Shown here in pieces: positions 26,878 to 35,700 of a stretch of DNA of 64,000 nt. Within the stretch, counting starts at the first letter, position 1. Each line of letters starts with the position of its first letter. The DNA is taken from positions 908,001-972,000 of the forward strand of contig NZ_CP092417.1 in assembly GCF_023716865.1 (NCBI RefSeq), in the 5' to 3' direction. Source of the stretch: Endozoicomonas sp. SCSIO W0465 (GTDB taxonomy: Bacteria > Pseudomonadota > Gammaproteobacteria > Pseudomonadales > Endozoicomonadaceae). Below the pieces are notes generated by a model, which was not told where the DNA came from, made no database searches, and saw only the letters and a program-made list of their open reading frames with translations. A program made the translations under genes and the position numbers.

Positions 26878-28203
26878 ATGGCTAAGACATTACCTGTTGG
26901 GAATCAAAGCGGCTTAAACGAGCTCTGGTCTCGCGTTAAGTTCGTGTTTCTGGCGATCCTGGTTTACAGGATCGGTGCGCACATCCCTGTGCCAGGTATC
27001 AACCCTGATGCACTGGCCCGGATGTTTCAACAAAATGAAGGCACCATTCTGGGTCTGTTCAACATGTTCTCTGGCGGTGCGCTGGAGAGAATGTCGGTAC
27101 TGGCCCTGGGTATCATGCCTTATATTTCGGCATCCATTATCGTTCAGCTGATGAGCGTGGTGAGCCCGCAGTTGGAGCAGCTCAAGAAGGAAGGTGAGTC
27201 CGGACGTCGCAAGATCAGCCAGTACACCCGCTACCTGACCGTTGCCCTTGCTCTGATTCAGGGGACTGGCATGACTGTCGGTCTGGCCAATCAGGGTGTT
27301 GCCTTCAGTACTGACTTCAGCTTCTATGTGGTTGCTGTGGTTACGTTCGTCACCGGTGCCGTCTTTATGATGTGGCTGGGCGAGCAAGTGACTGAACGGG
27401 GAATCGGCAATGGTATTTCGATTCTTATTTTTGCAGGTATTGTCGCTGGTCTTCCCAGTGCGATTGTGCGGTCTTTCGAGTCCGCACGTCAGGGTGATAT
27501 CAATATCCTGATGTTGCTCGCCGTTGCCCTTCTGGCAATCGCGATCATCGCATTTGTGGTCTTTATCGAACGGGGTCAGCGCCGGATAACCGTGAACTAT
27601 GCCAAGCGTCAACAAGGGCGTAAGGTGTTTGCGGCCCAGACCAGCCATCTGCCATTGAAGGTGAATATGGCCGGTGTTATTCCAGCCATTTTTGCTTCAA
27701 GTTTGCTGCTGTTCCCTGCGTCGATTGCGCAGTGGTTCGGACAAGGTGAAGGCATGGGATGGCTGCAGGAAATTGCCCTGGCGCTGGGTCCGGGTCAGCC
27801 ACTGAACATTATACTGTTCTCGGCAGGTATCATCTTTTTCTGCTTCTTCTATACTGCGCTGGTCTTTAATCCAAAAGACGTGGCAGATAACCTGAAGAAG
27901 TCGGGTGCATTCATTCCCGGTATTCGTCCGGGGGAGCAGTCTGCCCGTTATATTGATGGTGTCCTGACTCGCCTGACCATGTTCGGTGCTCTCTATATGA
28001 CAGCAGTGTGTTTGTTGCCGCAGTTCCTGGTAGTGTCGGCCAATGTTCCGTTCTATCTGGGTGGTACCAGCCTGTTGATCGTGGTGGTTGTGGTGATGGA
28101 TACCATGGCTCAGGTGCAGTCGCATCTCATGTCGCATCAGTATGAGTCGCTGCTGAAGAAATCCAATCTTAAGGGCTATGGCTCTGGCGGTCTGATCCGC
28201 TGA
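26878..28203 (+). CDS. secY: Protein translocase subunit SecY
   Basis: The 441-aa protein has ten predicted membrane helices and SecY landmarks: VYRIGAHIPVPGINPDAL in helix 1, the plug region with LGLFNMFSGGALERMSVLALGIMPYISASI, and the cytoplasmic loop with GQRRITVNYAKRQQGR. It forms the inner-membrane protein-conducting channel with SecE and SecG (secG at 55805). There is no gap to rplO; rpmJ follows after 56 nt. Confidence 0.98.
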   Translation: MAKTLPVGNQSGLNELWSRVKFVFLAILVYRIGAHIPVPGINPDALARMFQQNEGTILGLFNMFSGGALERMSVLALGIMPYISASIIVQLMSVVSPQLEQLKKEGESGRRKISQYTRYLTVALALIQGTGMTVGLANQGVAFSTDFSFYVVAVVTFVTGAVFMMWLGEQVTERGIGNGISILIFAGIVAGLPSAIVRSFESARQGDINILMLLAVALLAIAIIAFVVFIERGQRRITVNYAKRQQGRKVFAAQTSHLPLKVNMAGVIPAIFASSLLLFPASIAQWFGQGEGMGWLQEIALALGPGQPLNIILFSAGIIFFCFFYTALVFNPKDVADNLKKSGAFIPGIRPGEQSARYIDGVLTRLTMFGALYMTAVCLLPQFLVVSANVPFYLGGTSLLIVVVVVMDTMAQVQSHLMSHQYESLLKKSNLKGYGSGGLIR

Positions 28204-28259
28204 GTCTCTCTCAACGAGACTCAACCAGCAATAGTTCTGCAACGGTTGTGGAGTAAGTT

Positions 28260-28373
28260 ATGAAAGTACGTGCGTCGGTTAAAAAAATCTGCCGCAACTG
28301 TAAGATTATCAAGCGTAAGGGTAATGTGCGCGTGATCTGTCAGGAGCCGCGTCACAAACAGCGTCAGGGCTAA
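28260..28373 (+). CDS. rpmJ: 50S ribosomal protein L36, zinc-ribbon type
   Basis: This 37-aa gene encodes MKVRASVKKICRNCKIIKRK and ends HKQRQG. Cys11, Cys14, Cys27 and His32 form the zinc site of the C-plus form. It is one residue shorter than E. coli L36 between Cys27 and the tail. TGTGGAG precedes the start. It ends the spc block. Confidence 0.96.
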   Translation: MKVRASVKKICRNCKIIKRKGNVRVICQEPRHKQRQG

Positions 28374-28731
28374 ACGTTTTTGCGAATCTACGGATTCTGA
28401 AAAAGCCGGACTCTGGTCTTATGTGACCTCAGGCAAAAACAACCGTTCATGATTTTTTTCATGAGCGGTTGTGTTTTATCGAAAGGAGGATTACAATTTC
28501 CGCCTTTCGACCTGTTGGAAGTGTCTTTGGGTGCGTGAGTGTTTTAGCTTTGCTGGATTGCTCCATTTCAAAGGTGTTTTCTCAGGATGAAAGCAGCCAT
28601 TTCTGAAATAACGGATTTTCTGGCGTTTCAATATGGTGACGTGTTTCAGTTTAATCAGTTCTTGCTGAGCAATCAGGAATGATCAACCGAATAGCTGTTG
28701 CACGGTTAAATGTAATAACGGAGACGATTGA
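28374..28731 (+). other. Spacer and leader before the alpha operon
   Basis: The 358-nt spacer contains the terminator at 28440-28477 and a second hairpin about 28479-28509 (CGAAAGG with CCTTTCG). About 220 nt of AT-rich sequence then leads to rpsM. A promoter for rpsM must lie here if the terminator is efficient, but no clear -35/-10 pair could be chosen. In E. coli an S4-binding leader pseudoknot occupies this place; it could not be verified by eye. Confidence 0.45.
28440..28477 (+). terminator. Terminator at the spc/alpha operon boundary
   Basis: CAACCGTTCATGA (28440-28452) pairs with 28459-28471 across a six-T loop with one G-U pair, followed by TGTTTTA. It closes the spc operon after rpmJ. 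Confidence 0.8.
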
Positions 28732-29088
28732 ATGGCCCGTATTGCTGGCGTCAACATTCCAGATAACAAACATGCCGTTATCTCGTTGACCTACATTTTT
28801 GGTATCGGCAAAACTTCAGCTCAGCAGCTTTGTGCTGCCACTGGCGTTAACCCGTCTGCCAAAGTATCTGATCTGAGCGAAGATCAGCTGGAATCCCTGC
28901 GTACTGAAGTTGCAAAACTGAACGTAGAAGGTGACCTGCGTCGCGAAATCAGCATGAACATCAAGCGCCTGATGGACCTGGGTTGCTACCGTGGCCTTCG
29001 CCATCGTCGCAGTCTGCCGGTTCGTGGTCAGCGCTCGAAGACCAATGCCCGTACTCGTAAGGGTCCGCGCAAACCGATTCGCAAATAA
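28732..29088 (+). CDS. rpsM: 30S ribosomal protein S13
   Basis: The 118-aa protein starts MARIAGVNIPDNKHAVISLTYI and ends in a basic tail (KTNARTRKGPRKPIRK). S13 sits in the 30S head and contacts P-site tRNA. It is first in the alpha block; GGAGACG precedes the start. Confidence 0.98.
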   Translation: MARIAGVNIPDNKHAVISLTYIFGIGKTSAQQLCAATGVNPSAKVSDLSEDQLESLRTEVAKLNVEGDLRREISMNIKRLMDLGCYRGLRHRRSLPVRGQRSKTNARTRKGPRKPIRK

Positions 29089-29204
29089 GCACGTTGCATT
29101 TCTCAAGAGAAACTCCTTATGTTGAGCTTCTCTGTAAAGGTTTTTGTTAAAAAAAATCTCTTTGAAGAGAGCAACGAACTTTTTAATACAGGATTTGTTC
29201 TGAT

Positions 29205-29594
29205 ATGGCAAAGCCAGGTACTCGTACACGTAAGAAAGTTAAAAAGTCGGTTGTGGATGGCATCGCCCATATTCACGCCTCTTTTAACAACACTATCGTG
29301 ACAATTACCGACCGCCAGGGTAATGCACTGTCCTGGGCAACTGCAGGTGGCTCCGGCTTCCGTGGTTCCCGTAAGAGCACTCCGTTCGCTGCACAGGTTG
29401 CAGCTGAGCGTGCCGGACGTGCTGCCGCTGAGTTCGGTCTGAAGAATTTGGACGTGAATGTTAAAGGGCCTGGTCCAGGCCGTGAATCCGCCGTACGCGC
29501 GCTCAACGCTTGTGGTTTCAAGATCAATAACATCACTGATGTTACCCCGATCCCACACAATGGTTGTCGTCCGCCCAAGAAGCGTCGTGTATAA
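29205..29594 (+). CDS. rpsK: 30S ribosomal protein S11
   Basis: The 129-aa protein has GIAHIHASFNNTIVTITDRQGN and the C-terminal PIPHNGCRPPKKRRV. The 116-nt gap after rpsM is unusually long for this operon and contains small inverted repeats (CTCTTTGAAGAG near 29158), which might be a processing or attenuation site. Confidence 0.97.
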   Translation: MAKPGTRTRKKVKKSVVDGIAHIHASFNNTIVTITDRQGNALSWATAGGSGFRGSRKSTPFAAQVAAERAGRAAAEFGLKNLDVNVKGPGPGRESAVRALNACGFKINNITDVTPIPHNGCRPPKKRRV

Positions 29595-29609
29595 GCAGGA
29601 GACCGGTAA

Positions 29610-30230
29610 ATGGCTAGATATATAGGTCCTAAGTGCAAACTGTCTCGTCGTGAAGGCACTGATCTCTTCCTGAAGAGTGGTGTTCGCGCGCTTGAGTCAA
29701 AGTGCAAGGCAGAAAATGCTCCTGGCCAGCATGGCCAGCGTCGTGGTCGTCTTTCTGACTACGGTGTTCAGCTTCGTGAGAAGCAGAAAGTTCGTCGTAT
29801 CTACGGTGTACTGGAAAAGCAGTTCCGTAACTACTACAAGGAAGCTGACCGTCTGAAGGGCGCTACAGGCTCAAACCTGTTGCAACTTCTTGAGGCTCGG
29901 CTTGATAATGTGGTTTACCGCATGGGATTCGGTTCTACCCGTGCAGAAGCACGCCAGCTGGTCAGCCACAAAGCTGTCATGGTTAATGGCAAGACTGTAA
30001 ACATCCCGTCTTTCCAGGTTCGTCCTGGTGACGTAGTTGCTATCCGTGAAAAGGCAAAGAACCAGCTGCGCATCAATGCAGCGCTTGAACTTGCTGCCCA
30101 GCGTGGTTTTTCCATCTGGGTAGAAGTAGACGCCAGTAAAAAAGAAGGTGTCTTCAAGACGCTGCCCGAGCGGAGTGATCTGGCGGCCGACATCAACGAG
30201 AGCTTGATCGTCGAGCTGTACTCCAAGTAA
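29610..30230 (+). CDS. rpsD: 30S ribosomal protein S4
   Basis: The 206-aa protein begins MARYIGPKCKLSRREGTDLFL and carries an S4 RNA-binding domain (RLDNVVYRMGFGSTRAEARQLVSHKAV). S4 nucleates 30S assembly and in E. coli represses the alpha operon. Length equals the E. coli protein. Confidence 0.98.
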   Translation: MARYIGPKCKLSRREGTDLFLKSGVRALESKCKAENAPGQHGQRRGRLSDYGVQLREKQKVRRIYGVLEKQFRNYYKEADRLKGATGSNLLQLLEARLDNVVYRMGFGSTRAEARQLVSHKAVMVNGKTVNIPSFQVRPGDVVAIREKAKNQLRINAALELAAQRGFSIWVEVDASKKEGVFKTLPERSDLAADINESLIVELYSK

Positions 30231-30261
30231 GGGATAGACAGTTAGGTGGGGTGTAACATCC

Positions 30262-31263
30262 ATGCAGAATTCGGTTACTGAATTTCTAACCCCTCGACAT
30301 ATTGATGTTGAGGAAATCAGTCTGACACGGGCAAAGGTCACCCTGGAGCCGCTGGAACGTGGTTTTGGGCATACCTTAGGCAATGCCCTGCGTCGCATTC
30401 TTCTTTCCTCTATGCCCGGCTGTGCCGTGACTGAGGTAGAGATTGATGGCGTGCAGCATGAATACAGTGCTATTGAAGGTGTTCAGGAAGACGTTATTGA
30501 AATCCTGCTCAACCTGAAAGGCCTGGCTATTCGCATGACTGGCCGTGACAGCGTTACTCTGACTCTGAGCAAAAACGGTGAGGGTGTCGTCACCGCTGCT
30601 GACATCCAGCTGGATCACGATGTTGAAATCGTGAATCCTGATCATGTTATTGCCCACATGAATGACAAGGGCAAGCTCAACATGAAGCTGAAGGTTGCTC
30701 GTGGTCGTGGGTATGAATCAGCCGACAGCCGCCGTCAGGATGAAGAGGAAACTCGCGCTATCGGCCGTCTGCAGTTGGATGCCACCTATAGCCCTGTATA
30801 CCGTGTTTCCTATGTCGTAGAAAGTGCTCGTGTAGAACAGCGTACTGACCTCGACAAGCTGGTTATCGACCTGGAAACCAATGGTACCCTGGATCCTGAT
30901 GAAGCCATCCGTCGCGCTGCTACTATTCTGCAGCAGCAGTTGGCGGTGTTTGTGGATCTGGAGGGTGTGTCCGAGCCAGAGCCGGTGAAGGAAGAAGATG
31001 AGGTTGATCCAATTCTTCTTCGTCCGGTTGATGATCTCGAACTGACGGTACGTAGTGCAAACTGCCTGAAGGCAGAGAATATCTACTACATTGGTGACCT
31101 GATCCAGCGCACTGAAGTTGAGTTGCTCAAGACCCCGAACCTGGGTAAGAAGTCCCTGACTGAGATCAAGGATGTTCTGGCCTCCCGTGGTCTGAGCTTG
31201 GGTATGCGTCTCGACAACTGGCCACCTGCCAGTTTGAAGAGTGACGACAAGGTTTCTGCTTAA
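30262..31263 (+). CDS. rpoA: RNA polymerase alpha subunit
   Basis: The 333-aa protein has the N-terminal dimerisation and assembly domain (GFGHTLGNALRRILLSSMPGCAV) and the C-terminal DNA- and activator-binding domain (NLGKKSLTEIKDVLASRGLSLG). It lies 31 nt after rpsD and 80 nt before rplQ, the conserved alpha operon order. Confidence 0.98.
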   Translation: MQNSVTEFLTPRHIDVEEISLTRAKVTLEPLERGFGHTLGNALRRILLSSMPGCAVTEVEIDGVQHEYSAIEGVQEDVIEILLNLKGLAIRMTGRDSVTLTLSKNGEGVVTAADIQLDHDVEIVNPDHVIAHMNDKGKLNMKLKVARGRGYESADSRRQDEEETRAIGRLQLDATYSPVYRVSYVVESARVEQRTDLDKLVIDLETNGTLDPDEAIRRAATILQQQLAVFVDLEGVSEPEPVKEEDEVDPILLRPVDDLELTVRSANCLKAENIYYIGDLIQRTEVELLKTPNLGKKSLTEIKDVLASRGLSLGMRLDNWPPASLKSDDKVSA

Positions 31264-31343
31264 TTGCGGCTGAGGGTTGCCACTGTGGCGCTTTTCATTA
31301 CTAAAAGCGAGGCAGCTCTCAGAAAGAAGAGGAAGTTTGTGCC

Positions 31344-31736
31344 ATGCGTCATCGTAAGAGTGGCCGCAAGCTTAACCGGAACAGTTCTCATCGCAAAGCG
31401 ATGTTCAAGAATATGGCTGCTTCCCTGGTTGAGCATGAAGTAATCAAGACAACACTGCCAAAGGCTAAAGAGCTGCGCCGTGTTGCTGAACCGCTGATCA
31501 CCCTGGCTAAGGAAGACAGCGTTGCTAACCGTCGGCTGGCGTTCGATCGTCTCCGTAACAAGGCTGTGGTAGGCAAACTGTTTACTGATCTGGGTCCGCG
31601 TTTCAAAGAGCGTCCGGGTGGTTACATCCGTATCATCAAGTGTGGTTTCCGCCATGGTGATAACGCGCCGATGGCTTATGTCGAGTTGCTGGACCGTCCT
31701 GCTGCTGAAGCGGTAGAGTCAGCTGACGACGAGTAA
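31344..31736 (+). CDS. rplQ: 50S ribosomal protein L17
   Basis: The 130-aa protein starts MRHRKSGRKLNRNSSHRKAMFKN. It is the last gene of the alpha operon and is followed within 8 nt by a terminator. Confidence 0.98.
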   Translation: MRHRKSGRKLNRNSSHRKAMFKNMAASLVEHEVIKTTLPKAKELRRVAEPLITLAKEDSVANRRLAFDRLRNKAVVGKLFTDLGPRFKERPGGYIRIIKCGFRHGDNAPMAYVELLDRPAAEAVESADDE

Positions 31737-31743
31737 GTCAGAT

Positions 31744-31771
31744 AAAAAAGCCGGGTTATCCCGGCTTTTTT
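31744..31771 (+). terminator. Terminator after rplQ
   Basis: AAAAAAGCCGGG and CCCGGCTTTTTT pair across a 4-nt TTAT loop. The A- and T-runs on both sides make it able to act in both directions. It ends the ribosomal cluster. Confidence 0.9.
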
Positions 31772-31972
31772 ATATGCAGTCTCTTGTCCCCTCCTGAAAT
31801 CCTCACCCTGCTTATAACAGTAGTAAAAGAATACCATTGGAATTAAAGTCGCCTGTCGTATTACTAATGTAACCTGATAATCGGTTAATCCTGGTGAGTT
31901 CAGGACAAAAAAAGAACTATTAATACTTTTGATGATCCAATCTTCAGGATCAATTTTATACAGGTATTAATA

Positions 31973-34843
31973 ATGTTTCCCCCTTCTGATCATTCCCGTG
32001 TCGTAACTCGACCCATGCAAGCTTATCCGGAGCAGGCAGCACGAAGCAGAGAGCCTAAAGAGGCTGTTAAAACGCTTCGTGAGCTGAGCAAAAGGGAAGC
32101 TGGCTTGGCAACTGAGTTATATCTGGAGCTAAAAAACAAGAAGCATAACACCAATACTGACCTGGCTTGCCATTGTGCGGTAAAACGCAGCCCCCAGTCC
32201 GATACGCTGGTTGGATTTAAATGGCCGGGTAAAAACCCGGTAATCATACAAGTGCATGACAAATCGAATAAGTATATTGGCCGTGGTGCATTTGGTTATG
32301 TTTATGAAAGCAGTCAGTTAGTCATAAAGCATGGCCGAAGTTGGATAGTGCCTGAGGGTGACCAATATAAAAGAGTGATGAAGATTCAGGAGGAATCTGA
32401 TGATGCACAAACCGAGGTTAGCTTTCAATTGCAACAACAGGGAACATTAGGAGCCGGGATTATTAATGGTGTTCGATACCTGGACCAATTACGGCTTCCC
32501 GGAGAAACATTGAAGTCTTTCTTTCAAAGGCCTGATTGGCCATTGGGAGAAAAGTTTGAGTGTGCTGTGGCTATTCTTGAGTGTGCCCAGAACTATGTAG
32601 TGGGTGATAAATTACATCCCGATCTCAAGCCAGATAACATGATCTATGATCCTGCGAAAAAGCAGGCCGGCTTTATTGACAACGCACATGTACGAGATGT
32701 TCACGCTCCTGCAGACATCAGGCCAGAAGGACCGCGCGGGACACCATGGTTTATCGCTCCTGAACAGTATTCAGGCATGCATATGTCACAAAAATCGATG
32801 GTGTTTTCTTTGGGGATTATTTTATTAAACCTCTTCTCTAATACTCCTGACCATTATGAGGCCGCAAGGTCCAGAGCGGTAGATGGATTACAGCCTGAAC
32901 TGCATCCTGAAAAGGTGCTCTCAGGGCTGGCGCAAACGAATGAAGGTTTTGTCAGGCAGTTTGTGAGTTTTCTTCTTGAGATGGTTGCTAATGACAAAGA
33001 ACTTCGCCCGCAGATGTCGGTATGCCTGGCGCAGATGACGGCGTTTCAAAGTGCTTTCCAAGTAATCAGCACGTCTGAAAATAAAATTATGCAGCAGAAT
33101 GAACAGGTAAACCACTTGCAAAAGCAGCTTTCTCTGTTAAAAAAGAAGAACGCTGCAATGAAGCTTGATCATAAAAGTCAGGAAGAGATTCGCAGGCTCA
33201 CAGCAGAGGGTGACAATAAACAAAGACTTTTGCAGGAAACGCTCCTTCAACAGGAACAAACCCTGAATGATATGAAGGAGGCGCAGAAAAAAGAGTTGGA
33301 CGGCATGATGAAGGAGCAGAACAAGGCGCTTGATAAGGAAAAACAAAGAAACAGGGAGCTGCAGCAGCAAGCAGTTCTTCTTGAGCGAAGGGCAAGAAAT
33401 GCTGAAAGTTGTCAGAAACACCTGTCAGAGAAATTGCAAACGATGACTGTCGAAGTTGAGCAGCTGACAGATGAAGCCAAGCGGATGGAGTTAAACCTTG
33501 ACAGTCACTGTCGAACGGTAGATGAACTGAAGGGCGTGGTTTCAGAGGTTGAGAATCGCAAACTTGAGGTAGAGCAAGCACGAGTTAAGGCAGAGGAAAA
33601 AATTACTAAATATGAATTGGCGTTGGAGTGTGAGCGAAACGACCATAAAAAGTCCATGGATAGATTGCGTGAGGCTGTAGCCCAAAAGAAAAAACTGGAG
33701 TCTGAGAAGGTATCTGAAGCCGAAAAAGTACACGAACTGTCATGCAGATTGTATGAAAACCTTTATGCTCCTCTGGCCAGTTTAAAAATACTGGCAAGTA
33801 ACCGGGCTGATGTGGATAAAGCTGAGTTTGCCAAGAAACTTCCCGGCATTTTAGAAGCACAGCAATCCTATTTTGTGAAAATCATCTACCTGAATGATCT
33901 TGCCAAATCCATTTTTTGTAATGAGACCATTGATGGAGCCGTTAAGCCATACACGCATCACTCCAGTTTCAGGCCTTTTTCATTATATTCACGGCGCCAA
34001 CAAGTTGATTTTACCGATACTCAGCGAATGCATTTGGAGGCTGTGGTATCAGAAGCAAAAGTGTTGGTAGAAAAAATGTTAAATGGTAACGAGGAATGTA
34101 AGCGGAAGGTTTGCCAATTTTTACAGGAAGGTTTTGCGGCACGGGTTCAATTCACCGATGTTTTCACAAAAGACAATGGGTGGGTTGAACCGCTGATGGC
34201 CGCTACGCCCGGAATTGCAAAATACCGGTTTACGCCAAAACAGGTGGCAGAGTTCAGTCAATCTCGTCTCTGTAAAGAATTTAACGATGGCAGGGAGGGT
34301 GATCCTGCTAAAAGTAAACAACTTACCGGTTTTATGACGAGTCTGGAAGGAATGAATGAAACGGATGCTGCCAAGAGTTTACTGAAGATGCTGCCAGGCA
34401 AAGCACCTGTTGATAAGTTGGTTGCTTTAGAGCATGAGTTTTTGTCTATTCTTACCAGACCCAACGCTTATACCAGAGGGGAGCAGGGGACTGCTGCCTG
34501 GTTAGCTGAATCGATGTGGGAAATCGTTGCTGGAGAAAAGTATATTCGAGAGGATATCGATTCACCATCGGCGACTAAAATGAGACATATTGCTTTGCTG
34601 CGCTCTGGGTATGCTGAGGCTTTAACCTCATTGAAGGATAGGGAGTTGACATCCCCGGAAGTTGAAGTTCTATCGAACAGCCGCCTGGTTAGATTCTCTC
34701 CCGCGCAATACCAGCACGAACTTCAAAACTTTCAAAATGAATTGTTGTATACAGTTACCACACTTCTGGAATCCAGGCAGAACTTTGAAACCTATAAGGA
34801 TTACTTGTGCCAGAAGTATTCGGCGAAATTTGCTACTGTGTAG
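31973..34843 (+). CDS. Eukaryotic-like Ser/Thr protein kinase with long coiled coil
   Basis: The protein is 956 aa. Residues about 95-360 form a protein kinase domain: Gly-rich loop GRGAFGYVYE (103-112), candidate ATP lysine K137 in VMKIQEE, catalytic loop HPDLKPDN (215-222; Asp217, Asn222), a DFG counterpart reading DNA (Asp236) and GTPWFIAPE (256-264). The HRD Arg is replaced by Pro, so it is a non-RD kinase, while the main catalytic residues are present. Residues about 370-600 are a Glu/Lys/Gln-rich coiled coil, and 600-956 has no recognised domain. No signal peptide or transmembrane helix is seen, unlike PASTA-type bacterial kinases. The layout suggests a translocated effector acting on host proteins, or an internal signalling kinase. 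AGGT precedes the ATG. It stands alone after the rplQ terminator. Confidence 0.8.
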   Translation: MFPPSDHSRVVTRPMQAYPEQAARSREPKEAVKTLRELSKREAGLATELYLELKNKKHNTNTDLACHCAVKRSPQSDTLVGFKWPGKNPVIIQVHDKSNKYIGRGAFGYVYESSQLVIKHGRSWIVPEGDQYKRVMKIQEESDDAQTEVSFQLQQQGTLGAGIINGVRYLDQLRLPGETLKSFFQRPDWPLGEKFECAVAILECAQNYVVGDKLHPDLKPDNMIYDPAKKQAGFIDNAHVRDVHAPADIRPEGPRGTPWFIAPEQYSGMHMSQKSMVFSLGIILLNLFSNTPDHYEAARSRAVDGLQPELHPEKVLSGLAQTNEGFVRQFVSFLLEMVANDKELRPQMSVCLAQMTAFQSAFQVISTSENKIMQQNEQVNHLQKQLSLLKKKNAAMKLDHKSQEEIRRLTAEGDNKQRLLQETLLQQEQTLNDMKEAQKKELDGMMKEQNKALDKEKQRNRELQQQAVLLERRARNAESCQKHLSEKLQTMTVEVEQLTDEAKRMELNLDSHCRTVDELKGVVSEVENRKLEVEQARVKAEEKITKYELALECERNDHKKSMDRLREAVAQKKKLESEKVSEAEKVHELSCRLYENLYAPLASLKILASNRADVDKAEFAKKLPGILEAQQSYFVKIIYLNDLAKSIFCNETIDGAVKPYTHHSSFRPFSLYSRRQQVDFTDTQRMHLEAVVSEAKVLVEKMLNGNEECKRKVCQFLQEGFAARVQFTDVFTKDNGWVEPLMAATPGIAKYRFTPKQVAEFSQSRLCKEFNDGREGDPAKSKQLTGFMTSLEGMNETDAAKSLLKMLPGKAPVDKLVALEHEFLSILTRPNAYTRGEQGTAAWLAESMWEIVAGEKYIREDIDSPSATKMRHIALLRSGYAEALTSLKDRELTSPEVEVLSNSRLVRFSPAQYQHELQNFQNELLYTVTTLLESRQNFETYKDYLCQKYSAKFATV

Positions 34844-35694
34844 TGCCGATATGGTTTTGCAGGTTTAAAATGGGTCTTTTAAAGTGAGGGTGGCCGACGG
34901 AGCAGAGATACCTTTGCAAACCTCAAGAAAACCTGTCGACAATATGGATTTTCTTTCTGGCACTATACGACGCACTATGTCGAGATACATAGCCTATTCC
35001 TTTTGTTAGTTGTTATATGAAATTTGGGGATGGCCTGCCTGAACCATGGATGAAAACAATGTTCATCTTAAGTTCATGGTGCATTGTCTGAGATGACCTC
35101 TTTTGACAAACCGTACTGATTTTCCATGAAGCAACTGATAGCTCTTCCTCTTCTGCTGGCCTCCATCTCTGCTGTGGCCGGGCCTTATTTTAACGCCGGT
35201 TATGGTGTTGGCGTCCTCTCCCACGATAAAGAGGTGGTCTTCAATGACGGCACCCATCTGGCTCTGGACAACTCTGACCTGATATTTGCCGTTGGCCCGG
35301 GCTATCGCTTTGACAACAACTTTGGCCTTGAAGTCAGCTACAGCCAGTTTGATCAGGATAACTCCAAAAGCCAGTACCTTGGGGTCGACTCCCTGATGCG
35401 TCGGGAAAAGGAGTGGGAAGCGAATATGAAAGCGAGACAGGTCGCCATCAAACCTGCCTATTTCTTCGATCTTAGCGACAGCTTTACTTTAAAGGGCACC
35501 CTGGGCCTGACCTACACCGAGTATAAAACGTCAGGTGTTAGCTATATTGAGAACGAATCTATCCTTGATGATGACCGTGAGTTTAATCAGCATGTGGGAA
35601 CCATCCCTGAGCAAAAGAATAGTGCCGTGGGCGTAATTGTCGGTTTAGCTGCCGAATATCAGCTGTATAAAGGGTTGCATATTGGTGCAGAAGC

Positions 35695-35700
35695 TAACTA
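35695..35700. repeat. 6-bp target duplication TAACTA (left)
   Basis: TAACTA precedes the left IS end and recurs at 37402-37407 after the right end. Confidence 0.85.

Noticed and set aside
35104..35130. TTGACA just upstream of the barrel gene as a promoter
   Set aside because: A -10 element at the right distance would overlap the start codon, so it is probably a chance match.
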